This document shows positions 54,501 through 64,000 of a stretch of DNA of 64,000 nucleotides, in pieces. Every line of letters starts with the position of its first letter. Position 1 is the stretch's first letter. The stretch covers positions 69,763,501 through 69,827,500 of the forward strand of contig JAUMIR010000001.1 in assembly GCA_030847615.1 (NCBI GenBank). The letters run 5' to 3'. The position numbers and the translations under genes are program-made. The notes below the pieces were generated by a model. It was given only the letters and a program-made list of their open reading frames with translations, was not told the origin of the DNA and ran no database searches. The DNA comes from Gambelia wislizenii (Eukaryota > Chordata > Lepidosauria > Squamata > Crotaphytidae).

Positions 54501-55175
54501 GGAAGACTTTACAAAAGAGTCTGGAGTAATAAACACCTGAGGCGAAACACAAAAATCAGTGTGTATAGAGCCATTGTACTGTCTATTCTCCTTTATGGAT
54601 CTGAAACATTGGTCACCTATCACCACCACTTACAACTCCTCAAACGCTTCCACCAGCGCTGTTTACGCACAATCCTAAATATACACTGGACTGGCTATGT
54701 GACAAATGTTGCTGTCCTTGAGCAAGCAGGGCTCACCAGCATTGAAGCCATGATATTGAGAACACAGCTGCGCTGGGCAGGGCAGGTGCCTAGGATGGAG
54801 GACCATCGCCTCCCCAAAATAGTACTCTACGGTGAACTCGCCATGGGTCAGCGTAAGAGGGGCACTCCAAAGAAGCGATACAAGGACTCCCTGAAACAAC
54901 ATCTCAGGCTTGGCCAAGCTGATCACCAACAATGGTCCGCCCTGGCCTCACATTGGGAGGCATGGAGACACACTATCCACAATCCTGCAGCCTTATTTGA
55001 GAACTCACGCCGAACAAGTCTTGAAGAGAAACGGCAACGCAGAAAGAATCACAACCCGGTAACATCACCCAAGGAAACCTTCTGCTGTGCTTTCTGCAAT
55101 CGGACTTGTCTATCTCGGATTGGCCTTTTTAGTCATCAGCGTGCTTGCAGAAAATGCGGGATGAGTCCTTCCTGA
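51551..55175 (+). pseudogene. RTE ORF2: AP endonuclease, RT and C-terminal finger, inactivated
   Basis: After the split start (CWNIRT | MRDSENSRRPE) the endonuclease has ALSEVRL (about 52122), LGDFNATVG (about 52444) and TDHRLI (about 52732), carrying the E, D/N and D-H catalytic residues. The RT has GKAAGIDGIPPEVWKHGG, GVKQGCVLAPTLF and LFADDAALV (FADD codons 54213-54224 intact), then YLGSIISADAKIDKEID. The end has RRNTKISVYRAIVLS, LRTQLRWAGQVPRMEDHRLP and a C-x2-C-x12-H-x3-C finger. Stops at 53133-53135 (TGA) and 53661-53663 (TGA in NYRGI) look like CGA-to-TGA decay; others are near 53382, 53413 and 54156. About 1.06 kb of the frame after the start is open. Confidence 0.85.
51589..52025. 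mobile_element. Non-autonomous hAT element, 437 bp
   Basis: CAGGGCCGGTTTAA and TTAAACCGGCCCTG are perfect 14-bp ends. The 8-bp duplication ATCAGAAC is perfect (51581-51588, 52026-52033). The interior has GGGGCCCCC motifs near both ends and no transposase. Confidence 0.95.
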
Positions 55176-55222
55176 ATCTTCGTTTGTGAAGAAAAGCCAA
55201 AGAGAGAGAGAGAGAGAGAGCA

Positions 55223-55891
55223 GGCAAAAAATGAGAACCTATTTAGGTTAAAGATGCTCTGAGGACATGAAACCTATGCAGTGAAACTGAACAGATATAG
55301 GACAAATATTAGAAGAATGATTCCAACACATTAGATGTGTCAAATTGTGTCTTTGGAACAATTCTGAACAACAACAAAAAATCTAACAGAATTCAAAAAA
55401 TAGTGTATGTGTGCACGCACATCACAGGGGCTCAGTGGCATAACAGTAGGGCTAGCATCATGTAAGTAAGTTATGATGTCATAACATAAACATAACAACT
55501 CATATTTTTGGTCATTTCATAGGTCAGAATTCTGTTCTGACCACAGAGCAACAGAAAGTCCCGCCCTAACCCACCTTGTAAGCCAAGCAGCCCCTACGGC
55601 AATTTCTGGGTTGCCTGAGGGTGAAGGGATCAACAGCAAAGCATTCATCTATTTTCTTTTAGCTGGACACACTGGGGGGACATCATCTGCAAGGATGTCC
55701 CATGGAATTGTAGGTCCCTGCTAGTGCCTATCATAGCATATCCCGGTGGCCTAAATCCAACTGATAATCCCAACTACAGGGGACCCATTATATCATTGGG
55801 AACTTGTTACGTCAACACTTATGTAACTTCCATTGATCCATTGATTGGGAGTCACATTTGGATTTAGGTCTAAGTATTTTCTAAAGTGGCA
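55223..55891. other. No gene recognised
   Basis: Nothing identified. Confidence 0.4.
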
Positions 55892-56142
55892 CTAAATACC
55901 CTAAAGGAACCAGATCCTGTCTGAGCTAGGAAGCCAAGCAAGTTCTGCCCTGGTTAGTACTTGGATGGGAGACCACCAATGAATACTAGGTGCTGTAGGC
56001 TATATTTCAGAGGAAAGAACTGCAAACCACCTTTAAGTCTTCCTTGCCTAAGAAACCCCTGTGAAATTCAAGATGTCACCATAAGTTAACAGATGACTTG
56101 AAGGCACATATGTATGCATGCACACACACACACACTCACACA
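55892..56142 (+). mobile_element. 5S rRNA-derived SINE with 15-bp target duplication
   Basis: The head GAGCTAGGAAGCCAAGC, GGTTAGTACTTGGATGGGAG and ATACTAGGTGCTGTAGGC follows 5S rRNA through its A box, intermediate element and C box. The tail has GATGTCACCATAAGTTAAC, GACTTGAAGGCACATATG and (CA)n. TTTTCTAAAGTGGCA is repeated perfectly at 55877-55891 and 56143-56157, so both ends are exact. Confidence 0.93.
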
Positions 56143-56177
56143 TTTTCTAAAGTGGCAACTTTTAGGATTGGGAAGGA

Positions 56178-56202
56178 TTTTTTTTTTTTTTTTTTTTTTT
56201 TT
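56178..56202. repeat. T25 homopolymer
   Basis: A run of about 25 T that could be the reversed poly(A) of a lost insert. Confidence 0.9.
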
Positions 56203-56374
56203 ACTCAATTCACTTTTGTTGGAGAGGATCATGGCCTAGCTGGAACAGCTGCCTGGTCTTAAGTCCATGAGCAATCATCAAATGGGCTTAAAGACATTTT
56301 CAGCTCAGTTTTGGCACATTGAAGTCAACTTGTGTTAACTTCGCCAAATGGTCAACAAGTGATATGATGGGTGA

Positions 56375-57310
56375 ATTGATTGATTTATTGCATTTGTATA
56401 CTGTCTTTCTCCCAAGATGGGACCCAAGGCAGCTTTCATAGTTCAACAGATTAAAAACACAAAATATACAATTAAAATATTTAAAAATCAGATTAAAACA
56501 TATAATCTAAAACATACCAAATAAAACAAGCCCTGCTGCTTATACATCAAAAGTCTGCTTGAAAAGAAAAGTCTTTGCCTGACAGCAAAAAGAAAGGGAG
56601 GGAGCCAGCCTAGCCCCCTGTGGAAGGGTGTTCCGGAGTGTGGGAGCAGCCACTGAGAAGCTTCTCTCTCACGTCCTCACCAAGTCCAAGTGAGCTTGTG
56701 ATGAGCTTGTTGGCAGGCCTTTCCTAATTAGATCCCGGCCTCAGGGGATCCTGGCTTCTTTTAGTCCGCTGGCCACTTATTGTATTTTATTGTATTTATT
56801 GTTTTTAAATGTGATTTTAGATCAGTTGGTTTTAATTTATAATTGTTTAATATTTTTTTATGGGGGAGGGTGGGGGTGGGGGCTGTTTGGGGATTTTATC
56901 TGTATTGTATTTTAATTTTTGTAAGCCACTCCGATTGTTTTAACAGAGGGGCGGGGTAAAAATAAATTTTATTATTATTATTATTATTATGAAGGCGGGA
57001 CCAAGAGAAAGCCTCCTTCTGATGACCTTAGGGCTCTGGCAGATTTGAATAGGGAGATCTGGGCTTTCAAATAGTCTGAACCCAAGCCTTTTAGGCCTTT
57101 ATAGGTCATAACCAGCACTTTGAATTGTGCTTGGAAATGAACCAGTAACCAGTGAAACTGTTTTAAAGGGGGAGTTATATGCTCCCTGTAACAGCATTCT
57201 GGCCGCAGCATTCTGGACCTGCTGAAGTTTCCGAACAGTTTCCAAAGACAGCCCCGTGTTGAGTGTGTGTTGTGGTCCCCCCCCCACACACAATATATTT
57301 TCAAAGTGCA
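56375..57310 (-). pseudogene. L2 LINE ORF2 C-terminus and 3' region
   Basis: On the minus strand 57260-57000 encodes LQQVQNAAARMLLQG, then EHITPPLKQFHWLLVHFQ, FKVLVMTYKGLKGLGSDYL and LRSSEGGFLLVPPS, in two frames. These are the end of an L2-type RT protein. The 3' UTR follows to 56375, where GCATTTGTATACTGTCTTTC resembles the L2 terminus reversed. The element is interrupted by the retroposon 56712-56990. Confidence 0.75.
56712..56990 (+). mobile_element. LINE-3'-end retroposon, second copy
   Basis: Same 5' start (GGCAGGCCTTTCC) and 3' tail (TAAAAATAAATTTTATT) as 50708-50986; no certain target duplication. Confidence 0.7.
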
Positions 57311-58555
57311 GCCTCACTCAGCTAATCCTCACAAGAACATATTGATTCACAATTTAGAGATGTTAAAATAGTTGCAGAATTAGTTCAGAACAAGCCAAGA
57401 TCAATTTTAGTTGACTGAACCACATCCAGTCAGTTTTAAATAGGTTGCAGAACGACTGAAAAACAGCGGTTGCCTCATTTTATGCTGGTGTCACTTGATG
57501 TCTCTATGGGAAGGACTATAGAGGAGGTTGTGGCCATATACTTTGAACACTCTCTGTCCCTGCCTCCTCCCTTTGGTTTATCATTTTTTGCCCACACTTT
57601 TCTCCACCACTACCATCCTTCCACCTACATTTTATTATTATTATTATTCACTGATGGTTTGTCTTTCATTTCATTCTGACTTTGAGTTTCAGATGCAAGA
57701 CTGGACATTTTTAAAAGGGCAAAAGCCACTTTGAATCGCCCTAGTAACTGTATTTTCCATTGCCTTTCTTTTGGTCTCTGTCTGTTCCTATCTGATTCTA
57801 GGCATATCTTGGAAGAGAGGTTGGATTTCATACTCCCTCTGTCCCTTTAATTGGATTCAGTATCCCCCAGGCAGGAAGGGATATATGGTCCTTGTAAATT
57901 CTCTCCTGGCATTCCGAGGGAGTATCTCATCCAGTAATTGAGTAAGTCTTCTATGGACAGTTCCTAATAAGAAATTAAAGAGCAATGCAACCTCTACTGA
58001 GGGCATGGCAACCCCCCAACAACATAAATACTGGCTTACAAATGTTGCTTCCAACTATTGCCACATGGTCTGCCGACATGGAGCTAAAAGGGATCACCTC
58101 AGCTATTTTCTCTTTCATCAACAGCAGAGCAGCAGCCATCTGCTCAGGAAAGCTGTGTCAAGAGAATACAAAACTTGTCTGTAAATCAGGTCTGGCCCTG
58201 ACAATTGCCCTAGCTCTGTTTCCTATATACTGGCCTTCTACTAACCATTTGACATTGCCCATGTTGAGGAGGAAGAGGCAGCAGGGTTCTCTCAACAGAT
58301 CCCAGGATGAGATAAAAATGAGGACAAAACAGGCCTCATTCTCTTTAAGAAAGGACTGCTGGCTGGTAGAGCGTATGCTGTGCAGATAGGTCCAGTCCCT
58401 GGTGTTGCCATTTTGAAAAGGACAGATAAGAGGTAATGAACAAATTGCCCCCATGTTGGCTGGGGGATGCTGAGAGCTGTCATTCATAAAATAACTTTTT
58501 TGTGCTGAGGCCCAGAGAGCTACTGCTGGTAAAAACAGGCAATATAGGGCTAGAT
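57311..58555. other. No gene recognised
   Basis: Several frames of 60-139 codons, none with a hallmark. 58450-58500 has a family C arm (TGTTGGCTGGGGGATGC). Confidence 0.35.
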
Positions 58556-59072
58556 CAGGATTGGGCAACTTTGGCAAGGCAATGGTCTACACAGACTACC
58601 AAAATTTGCTAAAATAACAAAACCCTGGAAGCAGCTGGAAGTCTACTTCTGGTTCTGAAAAGGACAAGGTGGCCCTGCAGCCTATTTGAAAAGTGAATCG
58701 CACCTCCTTGAGGCTTCCAGGGGCCTTTTCACACTACACAATTATAACACTAGGGTTCCTCTATAGCTGCAAGGTTACAGCCTATGGAATCCTGGGGTTT
58801 AGCAGTTTAGCAAGGCACGAGAGCTCTCTGGCTGAGAATTTTAAATACTCCACCCTAAACTGCAAATCCCAAGACTCTATGGGATGTTGCCATGGCAGCT
58901 GAAATGGAATCAAAGAACTATAACTGTACAGTGTGAAAGGATCCCAGGAGAGGCAATTTTGAATTTATTGCCAGAAAAAGGTTAGTCTGGGGGAATCTGT
59001 AGAGATTGGAGGCCACAAAAGCAGGCTTGAGGTGCTGCAGATGACCCCAGGGCCACATTTTACCCATCTCTG
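58556..59072. mobile_element. hAT element with nested MITE, 517 bp
   Basis: CAGGATTGGGCAACTTTGGC at left and CACATTTTACCCATCTCTG at right. The 8-bp duplication GGCTAGAT is perfect (58548-58555, 59073-59080). About 290 bp belong to the hAT itself. Confidence 0.92.
58720..58945. mobile_element. Family A MITE nested in hAT
   Basis: GGGGCCTTTTCACACTACAC and CAGTGTGAAAGGATCCC are the ends. Core TGGAATCCTGGGGTTTAGC faces CTGCAAATCCCAAGACTC. Confidence 0.85.
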
Positions 59073-59080
59073 GGCTAGAT

Positions 59081-59351
59081 AGACAAAAGCCTGCCCTGGT
59101 ATAAAGCAGCTTTCCTATGTGCCTAACATTTCCAGAGACTTTGGACTATTATGTTCCTCAATGCTTTTGGTCTAAGCAGACCCAAAACTGTATGCTTCAC
59201 CCAAGGTAATGGACAGATGAGTACAAAAGAAAGGACTTCTACACAGAGGTCACAGAGGTAAACTGTGGAATTCATTGCCACAAGATATAGTGATGGCCAG
59301 GGCAGCCAGGGGCTTCCATGTCAGAGGTGCAGGGAAAGCAATCTAGATTTT
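59081..59351. other. No gene recognised
   Basis: Nothing identified. Confidence 0.4.
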
Positions 59352-59465
59352 ATTCCATGCTTTGAAGGAGTTATCCAAGGTGTTGAACCCTAAACCGCAA
59401 TAGGATCAGTGCCTTGGATAGCTCCTTTAAAGCCTTCAATAAAACCCAGAGCAAATTTGCTGCCT
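59352..59465. repeat. Family F foldback repeat
   Basis: GGAGTTATCCAAGGTGTTG pairs with AGTGCCTTGGATAGCTCC; trailer AAAACCCAGAGCAAATTTGC as at 14976. Confidence 0.6.
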
Positions 59466-59781
59466 CTCAGACATAGAAGCTTCCAGCTACCCCCAGACAA
59501 ATGGCTGCCAACTTTGATGACCTTTAAAAGGGGGATTAAATAAATTCACAGAGGATAGGATCATCAGTGGCTACTAGTCAGGATGAGTATATGCCACCTC
59601 CAATATCAGAACCAGGATACCTCTGTATTCCAGTTGCTGGGGAACATGGGACAGAAGGTGCAATTGAATTAATGCCTGCCCCATGGGTTTCCCATAGGCA
59701 TCTGATTAGCTTTTGTGTGACTGGAACTAGATTCACCTTCAGTTTGATCCTGCATGGCTCTTCTTGTGGTCTTATGTCCAT
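59466..59781. other. No gene recognised
   Basis: A 130-codon frame from 59567 runs into the transposon and has no hallmark. Confidence 0.35.
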
Positions 59782-60392
59782 GGAGATTTTCACAATGGGG
59801 CCAAATGCCCCATTTCTGCTCCACAAACCCCTCTCCCATCCCTGCTATGGGATTAAGGAAAATGTTCGCACACTTACCTTAATCCTGCAGCAGGAATGTC
59901 CTCCCTTTCCTCTCGGCTTCACTGCTGTAAATGCAGCTGCCGTAAAGCTGCTTTTATAGCATGGAAGCCAAATCCCGTTTGTTCTTGCGAGAGAACAGCC
60001 GCGCAGGAAATTCAAAAATAACCCCCCCAAAACATCAAAACCAAAAACAAAGTACATTTTAAAAAAATACAAGTAACCCAGGGAGGGGGGAAAGGGTGCC
60101 ACTTACCTGGGTGTCCCGTTCCTGCCTGGAAGTGTCCAGAACGGACCTCCCCCTCCCCGCAGCTGTCATCATGGGAGAGGAACGGGAAACCTTTCAGACC
60201 ACCCGTGATTGTGTTACTACAATGGAACAGGTGGTCATTAATGACTTCTCCCTGTGATTGAAATATCACAGGGAGAAAACAGAATAGGCACGTTGAGGGC
60301 ACAGATGGGGGTGAACGTCATCTGAAAGAAAAATCTTTCAGCAACCGTGTTCCATGCCTGCAACGGAAGATATAGCTTGTGTGGAAATCTTT
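59782..60392. mobile_element. Family E2 DNA transposon, inverted relative to 34249
   Basis: GGAGATTTTCACA at left and TGTGTGGAAATCTTT at right. Interior GGAAATTCAAAAATAAC and AAATACAAGTAACCCAGGGA are the reverse of 34540-34640. No coding. Confidence 0.6.
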
Positions 60393-60639
60393 GTCTTTAA
60401 GCTGTAGCCTTCCCTTTGTTTCCAGATACAGAGAAACACCATGAGTTCTTCAGGCCCATATGAACCACTACCTTCACACCTATAAATTATTCACTTCATC
60501 CACAATCTCCAACTTAGAACTGAATTTAATGGCAGGCCTCATGGCCACAACATTTACATTACCTTTTTTATTATTATTATTATTTCTTCACTGATGGGAA
60601 AGAATACCTTAGTGATGGAATTTTCTAAGAACTAGGCCA

Positions 60640-60778
60640 AGGCTGGGAATCATACATCCCTCCATAGATTGTTGAGCTTCAAGTCCCAGCAGCCCTAGCC
60701 AGCATAATCAATGCTCAAGGGTGCTGGAAGTTGCAGTCCTACAACATCTGGAGGGCCACATGACTCCCATCCTGGGTA
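60640..60778. repeat. hAT-like short MITE
   Basis: CAAGGCTGGGAATCAT and ACATGACTCCCATCCTGG at the ends; CATCTGGAGGGCC inside. Confidence 0.55.
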
Positions 60779-61561
60779 GGTGACACGACATGTGCTTCCA
60801 TGCTCTGAAATGATGTGTAAACAAAACAACAACAAGATGTTATCTTTCCAAGCATGAGGATAAGAACTGAATGAAACATGGGAGTGAATACACAAATCTC
60901 TCAGCCCCATATTTCCTCAGAGGGTTAAACAATCCCTACAGGCTAGAGCTGAGGCACTAAGGGAGGCTAGAACCACTGACCCAATGATAGCACTAGCTTT
61001 GGAGCAATTTTTCTACTCCTCTTTTAACAATAGCACTCCGTGAAAGACATTGTCTGGTGAGTTGGTCTCAGTATCTGTCATACTAAAGGTTGGTATTGAT
61101 GCCATACCCTCACTTTTCAGTTCCCCACAAGATTTGAAATAATTAAGATCTAATTATATGAGTCCTTTCTCTTTCTTTCAATTCACATTTCTAAAGGCCT
61201 AGTGGCTTAGCAGCTCAGGATGTGATTCCCTCTCACAAACTGTCTTTCTCTCCCTCTTGCACTCATCTCTCCTTTGTCTCCAGAGGAATAGCTAAGGGGC
61301 CTAATGAAAAGCCAACAAGAGAATGAGCTTTATGCTCAGCAAAGGTGGGGCGGGGGGGGGGGGGGGAGAAGTGAAGATCCACAAATGGGATTGCAAGGTG
61401 TGGTTCTCTTGCATGATTCAACTTCGCTCCCCAACTTCTCTTAGTAGCCAAAATGAAGCCATTGCAGATGGTCTTCTTAAACCCGCTTCCCAAAAGGAGG
61501 CATCCAAAGTTTCCCACCTAAAAGGTATTGAGACCAATAGGTAACCAATTTTGGCAATGGG
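60779..61561. other. No gene; G-run
   Basis: Unassigned apart from a long G-rich run at about 61345-61368. Confidence 0.4.
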
Positions 61562-61670
61562 AAGAGCTTACAAAAGTTACTTTTTTGTATTATGACTCCC
61601 AAAATGCCTCAGTCAGCATAAGCATTGCTGGTAGGACGATCCTGGGAATTATAATCCCACCCCCACACAA
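61562..61670. repeat. Family C MITE
   Basis: AAAAGTTACTTTTTTGTATT, then ATGACTCCCAAAATGCC; opposing TCCTGGGAATTATAATCCC. Confidence 0.5.
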
Positions 61671-62224
61671 AAAAGAAAATTATGATCCTAATAATTGTAA
61701 TTGTTTAAAAAGGAAAATTCTCTAAATTCTTGGTATGAGGTACTTTGATGTAAAATAAACTTCACTTCTGAACTAGGCTCTTTTAAAGGGCAAGAAGGCT
61801 CTGGTACTGAATGGGCAGATGACAAGACATTAGCAAAGTTGTATGTTGAAGCTAATGTAGCAGGAGAATTGCAATATAAGCAGCTTTCGATGCAAGAGAA
61901 AACATAAGAACTCTGGAAAGACCTCTTCTGCTTGAGTACATTCTCATAGAGATCAGTCATTGCATTTACATTTCACATACTGCCATACTTCTTCAAAAAT
62001 GAAGTTGAGTTGGAGAAAAATGCTTATATCTTTAGCAAGAAGATTGAGGAGCCACTTGCATCTTATTACTGTTTCAAGCAGCCAAACTTATTATCTAAGT
62101 TTTTTTTTAATTCTACCTGAAGACTACAGCAGAGAAAAGTGATCTGCCATCAAGAGGTAAATTATATTTTGTTTCATTGAACAGGATGTGGTTATTTGAA
62201 GTACTTTGCTTGAAATAGCTAACA
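61671..62224. other. No gene recognised
   Basis: Nothing identified; AT-rich. Confidence 0.4.
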
Positions 62225-62610
62225 TCAGGCTATAAGAAAAGTCATGCTGGATCAGATTACATTGGCCAACCAGTTGCTTTTGGGAACTCCATAAGCAGGA
62301 AATAAATATATTAGCACCTTCCTGCTCATGCTCCCCAGCAACTGAAATTCAATGACATATTGCCTCTGTTGTCAGAGGTAGCACTAGACACTGATGGCTC
62401 CCTTTTCCATGATTTTTTTCTAATCCCCTTAAAGATCTCCAACTTGGTAGCCATCACTACATCTTGTGGACAAGACTCCCATAATTTTATCTTTTCTGAC
62501 TCTCCCACCATTCTGCTTCATTGGATTACACCATGTTCTCAGGACAAAAACCATCTCCCTATCCACTTTCTTCATGCATGTGGCATCTTGACTCACCTTT
62601 TCTAAGATAG
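62225..62610 (+). repeat. LINE-associated reptile repeat (unclassified)
   Basis: GTCATGCTGGATCAGATTAC, GGCCAACCAGTTGCTTTTGG, GGTAGCCATCACTACATCTT. I know this consensus from reptile genomes as a LINE-derived repeat but cannot name its clade. It lacks coding motifs. Confidence 0.5.
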
Positions 62611-62995
62611 AAAGCTCAGTTCATGCTGAACTGTAGAACTAACTGGTTCATTGTACAGATGCAAATAGCATAGAATGTTCCATTGAAAGGCATGTCATCT
62701 CTTTGACACTGGAGCCTAGAGTGCTAGACTGGACATAAGGCCTGTGCAGCCTTGGAATAGTAATGGGGAAGTGGAATTAAAAAGGTCCTGAAATGCTGCA
62801 AAATGGCCAATAGCACACCACCCATCCAGATCATTAGCCTTTTACCTTGGTCCACACCAGCCTAGGTGACCCATGGATGAACTTCACAGTGTCTGTGAAC
62901 CAGGTGCAAAACAGTGTGATTTTTTTTCCAGTTTCCATCCTAGGAAGGCTGGTTCCTCACACTGTAAAAGCTACTGTTTCACACTTTATTTCATA
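62611..62995. other. No gene recognised
   Basis: Nothing identified. Confidence 0.4.
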
Positions 62996-63033
62996 AGCCA
63001 GTGTAGTGTAATAGTTAAAGAGTTAAACTAAAG

Positions 63034-63189
63034 GTTTAATCTACACTGTAGAAATAATGTAGAATCTTGGGATTTTTAGTTTTGTGAGGCACCAGCACTC
63101 TTTGGCATAGAAGGCTAAAGACCTTGTAAAACTACAAACCCCAGGATTCTATAAGATGGAGTTACAGCACTTAAAGTGGGGTGCACCCA
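63034..63189. mobile_element. Family A MITE, right end lost
   Basis: GGTTTAATCTACACTGTAGA at left; core TTGGGATTTTTAGTTTTGTG and CTACAAACCCCAGGATTC. Confidence 0.65.
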
Positions 63190-63261
63190 TAATCTGAGAA
63201 GACTCACACTCAAACCACAGGTCAGTGAAGAGGTTCATTGAATAACCCTGGGCCAGTCATA

Positions 63262-63379
63262 CAGTGGGCCATTGGTATCTGCTTGGGCTTGGTGCCAGGA
63301 CCTTCCACCCCATAGATACCAAAATCCATGGTTGGTTGAATCTGTGGATGCAGAATCCATGGATACAGATGGCCAACTG
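63262..63379. mobile_element. Tigger/pogo-like MITE, 118 bp
   Basis: CAGTGGGCCATTGGTATCTG and CAGATGGCCAACTG with TA on both sides (63260-63261, 63380-63381). Confidence 0.85.
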
Positions 63380-63420
63380 TACTCTCTTAGCATGACCTAT
63401 CTCACAGAATTCTTCTGAGC

Positions 63421-63875
63421 AAAGGTGCAGTTGTAATTTTTGAAGTCTAGGGACCCTTCATGATAGTTTCCACAGTTATGCTCACAAGGAGAGTCTAAAA
63501 CCACAGAGAATTGGTTTTGTTTCTACCAAGAGCAGGTGTTCTGTAAAGCTTTAGTTGTCCACTCAAACCAAGTCACTCCCAAATACTTTGAATCGCAACA
63601 TGAATAGTTCATAACAATACATTGTCACTGGAACAATCCTTTTTTTTTTTTTTAATCCCTAGAAACTATTGGGTGACACCAGGGTCCCTGCTTTTCAAAA
63701 ATTCCTGGTGGTTCACACTTGAGAGGCCTGGTTCTACTGTAACAATGGTCATGAGAACAAAATGGAGGAGGGACACCATGCATGTTCCTTGGAGGCAGGA
63801 TATAAATGTGACAAATAAGTGAAACAAAATAAATGGAGACTGATGAGGGAAACTGAGACCTCTATGAGGCTGAAC
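63421..63875. other. No gene recognised
   Basis: Nothing identified; T-run at 63641-63654. Confidence 0.4.
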
Positions 63876-63950
63876 AAGGCTTGGAAAAGATACTTTTTGG
63901 ACCACAACTCCCAGAATCCCCCAACCAGTATGGCCATGTGCCCCCAAATT
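63876..63950. repeat. Family C MITE, partial
   Basis: GGCTTGGAAAAGATACTTTT then GGACCACAACTCCCAGAATC. The opposite arm is missing, and the window ends shortly after with nothing further recognised. Confidence 0.5.
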
Positions 63951-64000
63951 TCGTCTTTTTACACTCTGATGCTGAACAGTAAAGAAAGGATAACAAGCAA

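Larger units (their letters stand above)
50485..55222 (+). mobile_element. Near full-length RTE-clade LINE (RTE-X-like)
   Basis: The 5' region (50485-51550) precedes one long ORF2 (51551-55175). The 3' end has the hairpin TCTTCGTTTGTGAAGA and an (AG)n tail to about 55220. The absence of a poly(A) tail and the simple-repeat end fit RTE elements. Two inserts lie inside: a LINE-tail retroposon (50708-50986) and a hAT (51589-52025). Without them the element is about 4.0 kb. All other RTE fragments of the window are 3' pieces of this family. Confidence 0.85.
62996..63420 (+). mobile_element. tRNA-derived SINE broken by two DNA transposons
   Basis: Head AGCCAGTGTAGTGTAATAG, middle AAACCACAGGTCAGTGAAG and CCTGGGCCAGTCAT, and the later CTTAGCATGACCTATCTCAC belong to one CORE-type SINE. 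A MITE (63034-63189) and a Tigger-like MITE (63262-63379) interrupt it. Confidence 0.6.

Noticed and set aside
55892..56142. Possible 5S rRNA gene
   Set aside because: The 5S-like part is diverged, has a non-5S tail with (CA)n and a target duplication, so it is a SINE.
58158..58577. 139-codon minus-strand frame
   Set aside because: No domain or conserved motif; ends within a hAT terminus.
59567..59959. 130-codon frame
   Set aside because: Runs into family E2 transposon sequence; no protein hallmark.

Overview
This window looks like intergenic or intronic DNA from a squamate reptile, most likely a lizard of iguanian type. The order-level call rests on a combination of repeats known from squamates: a long BovB-type RTE LINE, Sauria-type SINEs with BovB-like (AAC)n tails, a 5S rRNA-derived SINE, CR1 elements ending in the ATTCTATGA repeat, a DIRS-like fossil, and L1, L2 and RTE fragments together. 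The suborder is inference. I found no host exon I could defend, no intact tRNA or rRNA gene, and no bacterial-style gene or CRISPR. Nearly every long reading frame is a decayed transposon protein or chance.

Layout. 0.2-3.4 kb: a MITE fragment, a decayed DIRS-like RT-RNase H (minus) and an L1 3' end interrupted by an RTE fragment. 3.4-4.7 kb: unique sequence with homeodomain-type AT cores (possible conserved non-coding DNA). 4.7-21.6 kb: short DNA transposons, BovB and RTE scraps, SINEs, an internally deleted CR1 lying inside another repeat, a solo LTR, and a 331-bp near-perfect palindrome. 21.6-26.7 kb: a nearly complete BovB (minus) broken by a 999-bp pogo/Tigger-like element full of GC-rich repeats and by a 608-bp solo LTR; both breaks have matching target duplications. 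26.8-39 kb: non-autonomous DNA transposons, RTE, SINE and LINE tails, and unique stretches. 39.1-41.1 kb: a CR1 RT interrupted by a MITE. 41.4-50.4 kb: more MITEs, a second 332-bp palindrome and an old CR1-like RT. 50.5-55.2 kb: the best preserved element, a near full-length RTE-clade LINE (plus) whose endonuclease is split by a 437-bp hAT element; removing one target copy and the insert restores the frame exactly. 55.9-64 kb: a 5S SINE with a 15-bp target duplication, an L2 fossil, a hAT with a perfect 8-bp target duplication and a nested MITE, and a SINE holding two further insertions.

The window therefore works as a stratigraphic record rather than a gene neighbourhood. Nested insertions give relative ages: L1 before RTE; BovB before LTR, Tigger and SINE; RTE before hAT; hAT before MITE. 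The most unusual structures are the two palindromic elements, which share the first 14 bases of their ends with members of a common approximately 220-bp MITE family, and the GC-rich palindromic array carried inside the Tigger-like element. I did not find a new functional system. Family names are from memory of protein and end-sequence hallmarks and were not checked against a repeat library.
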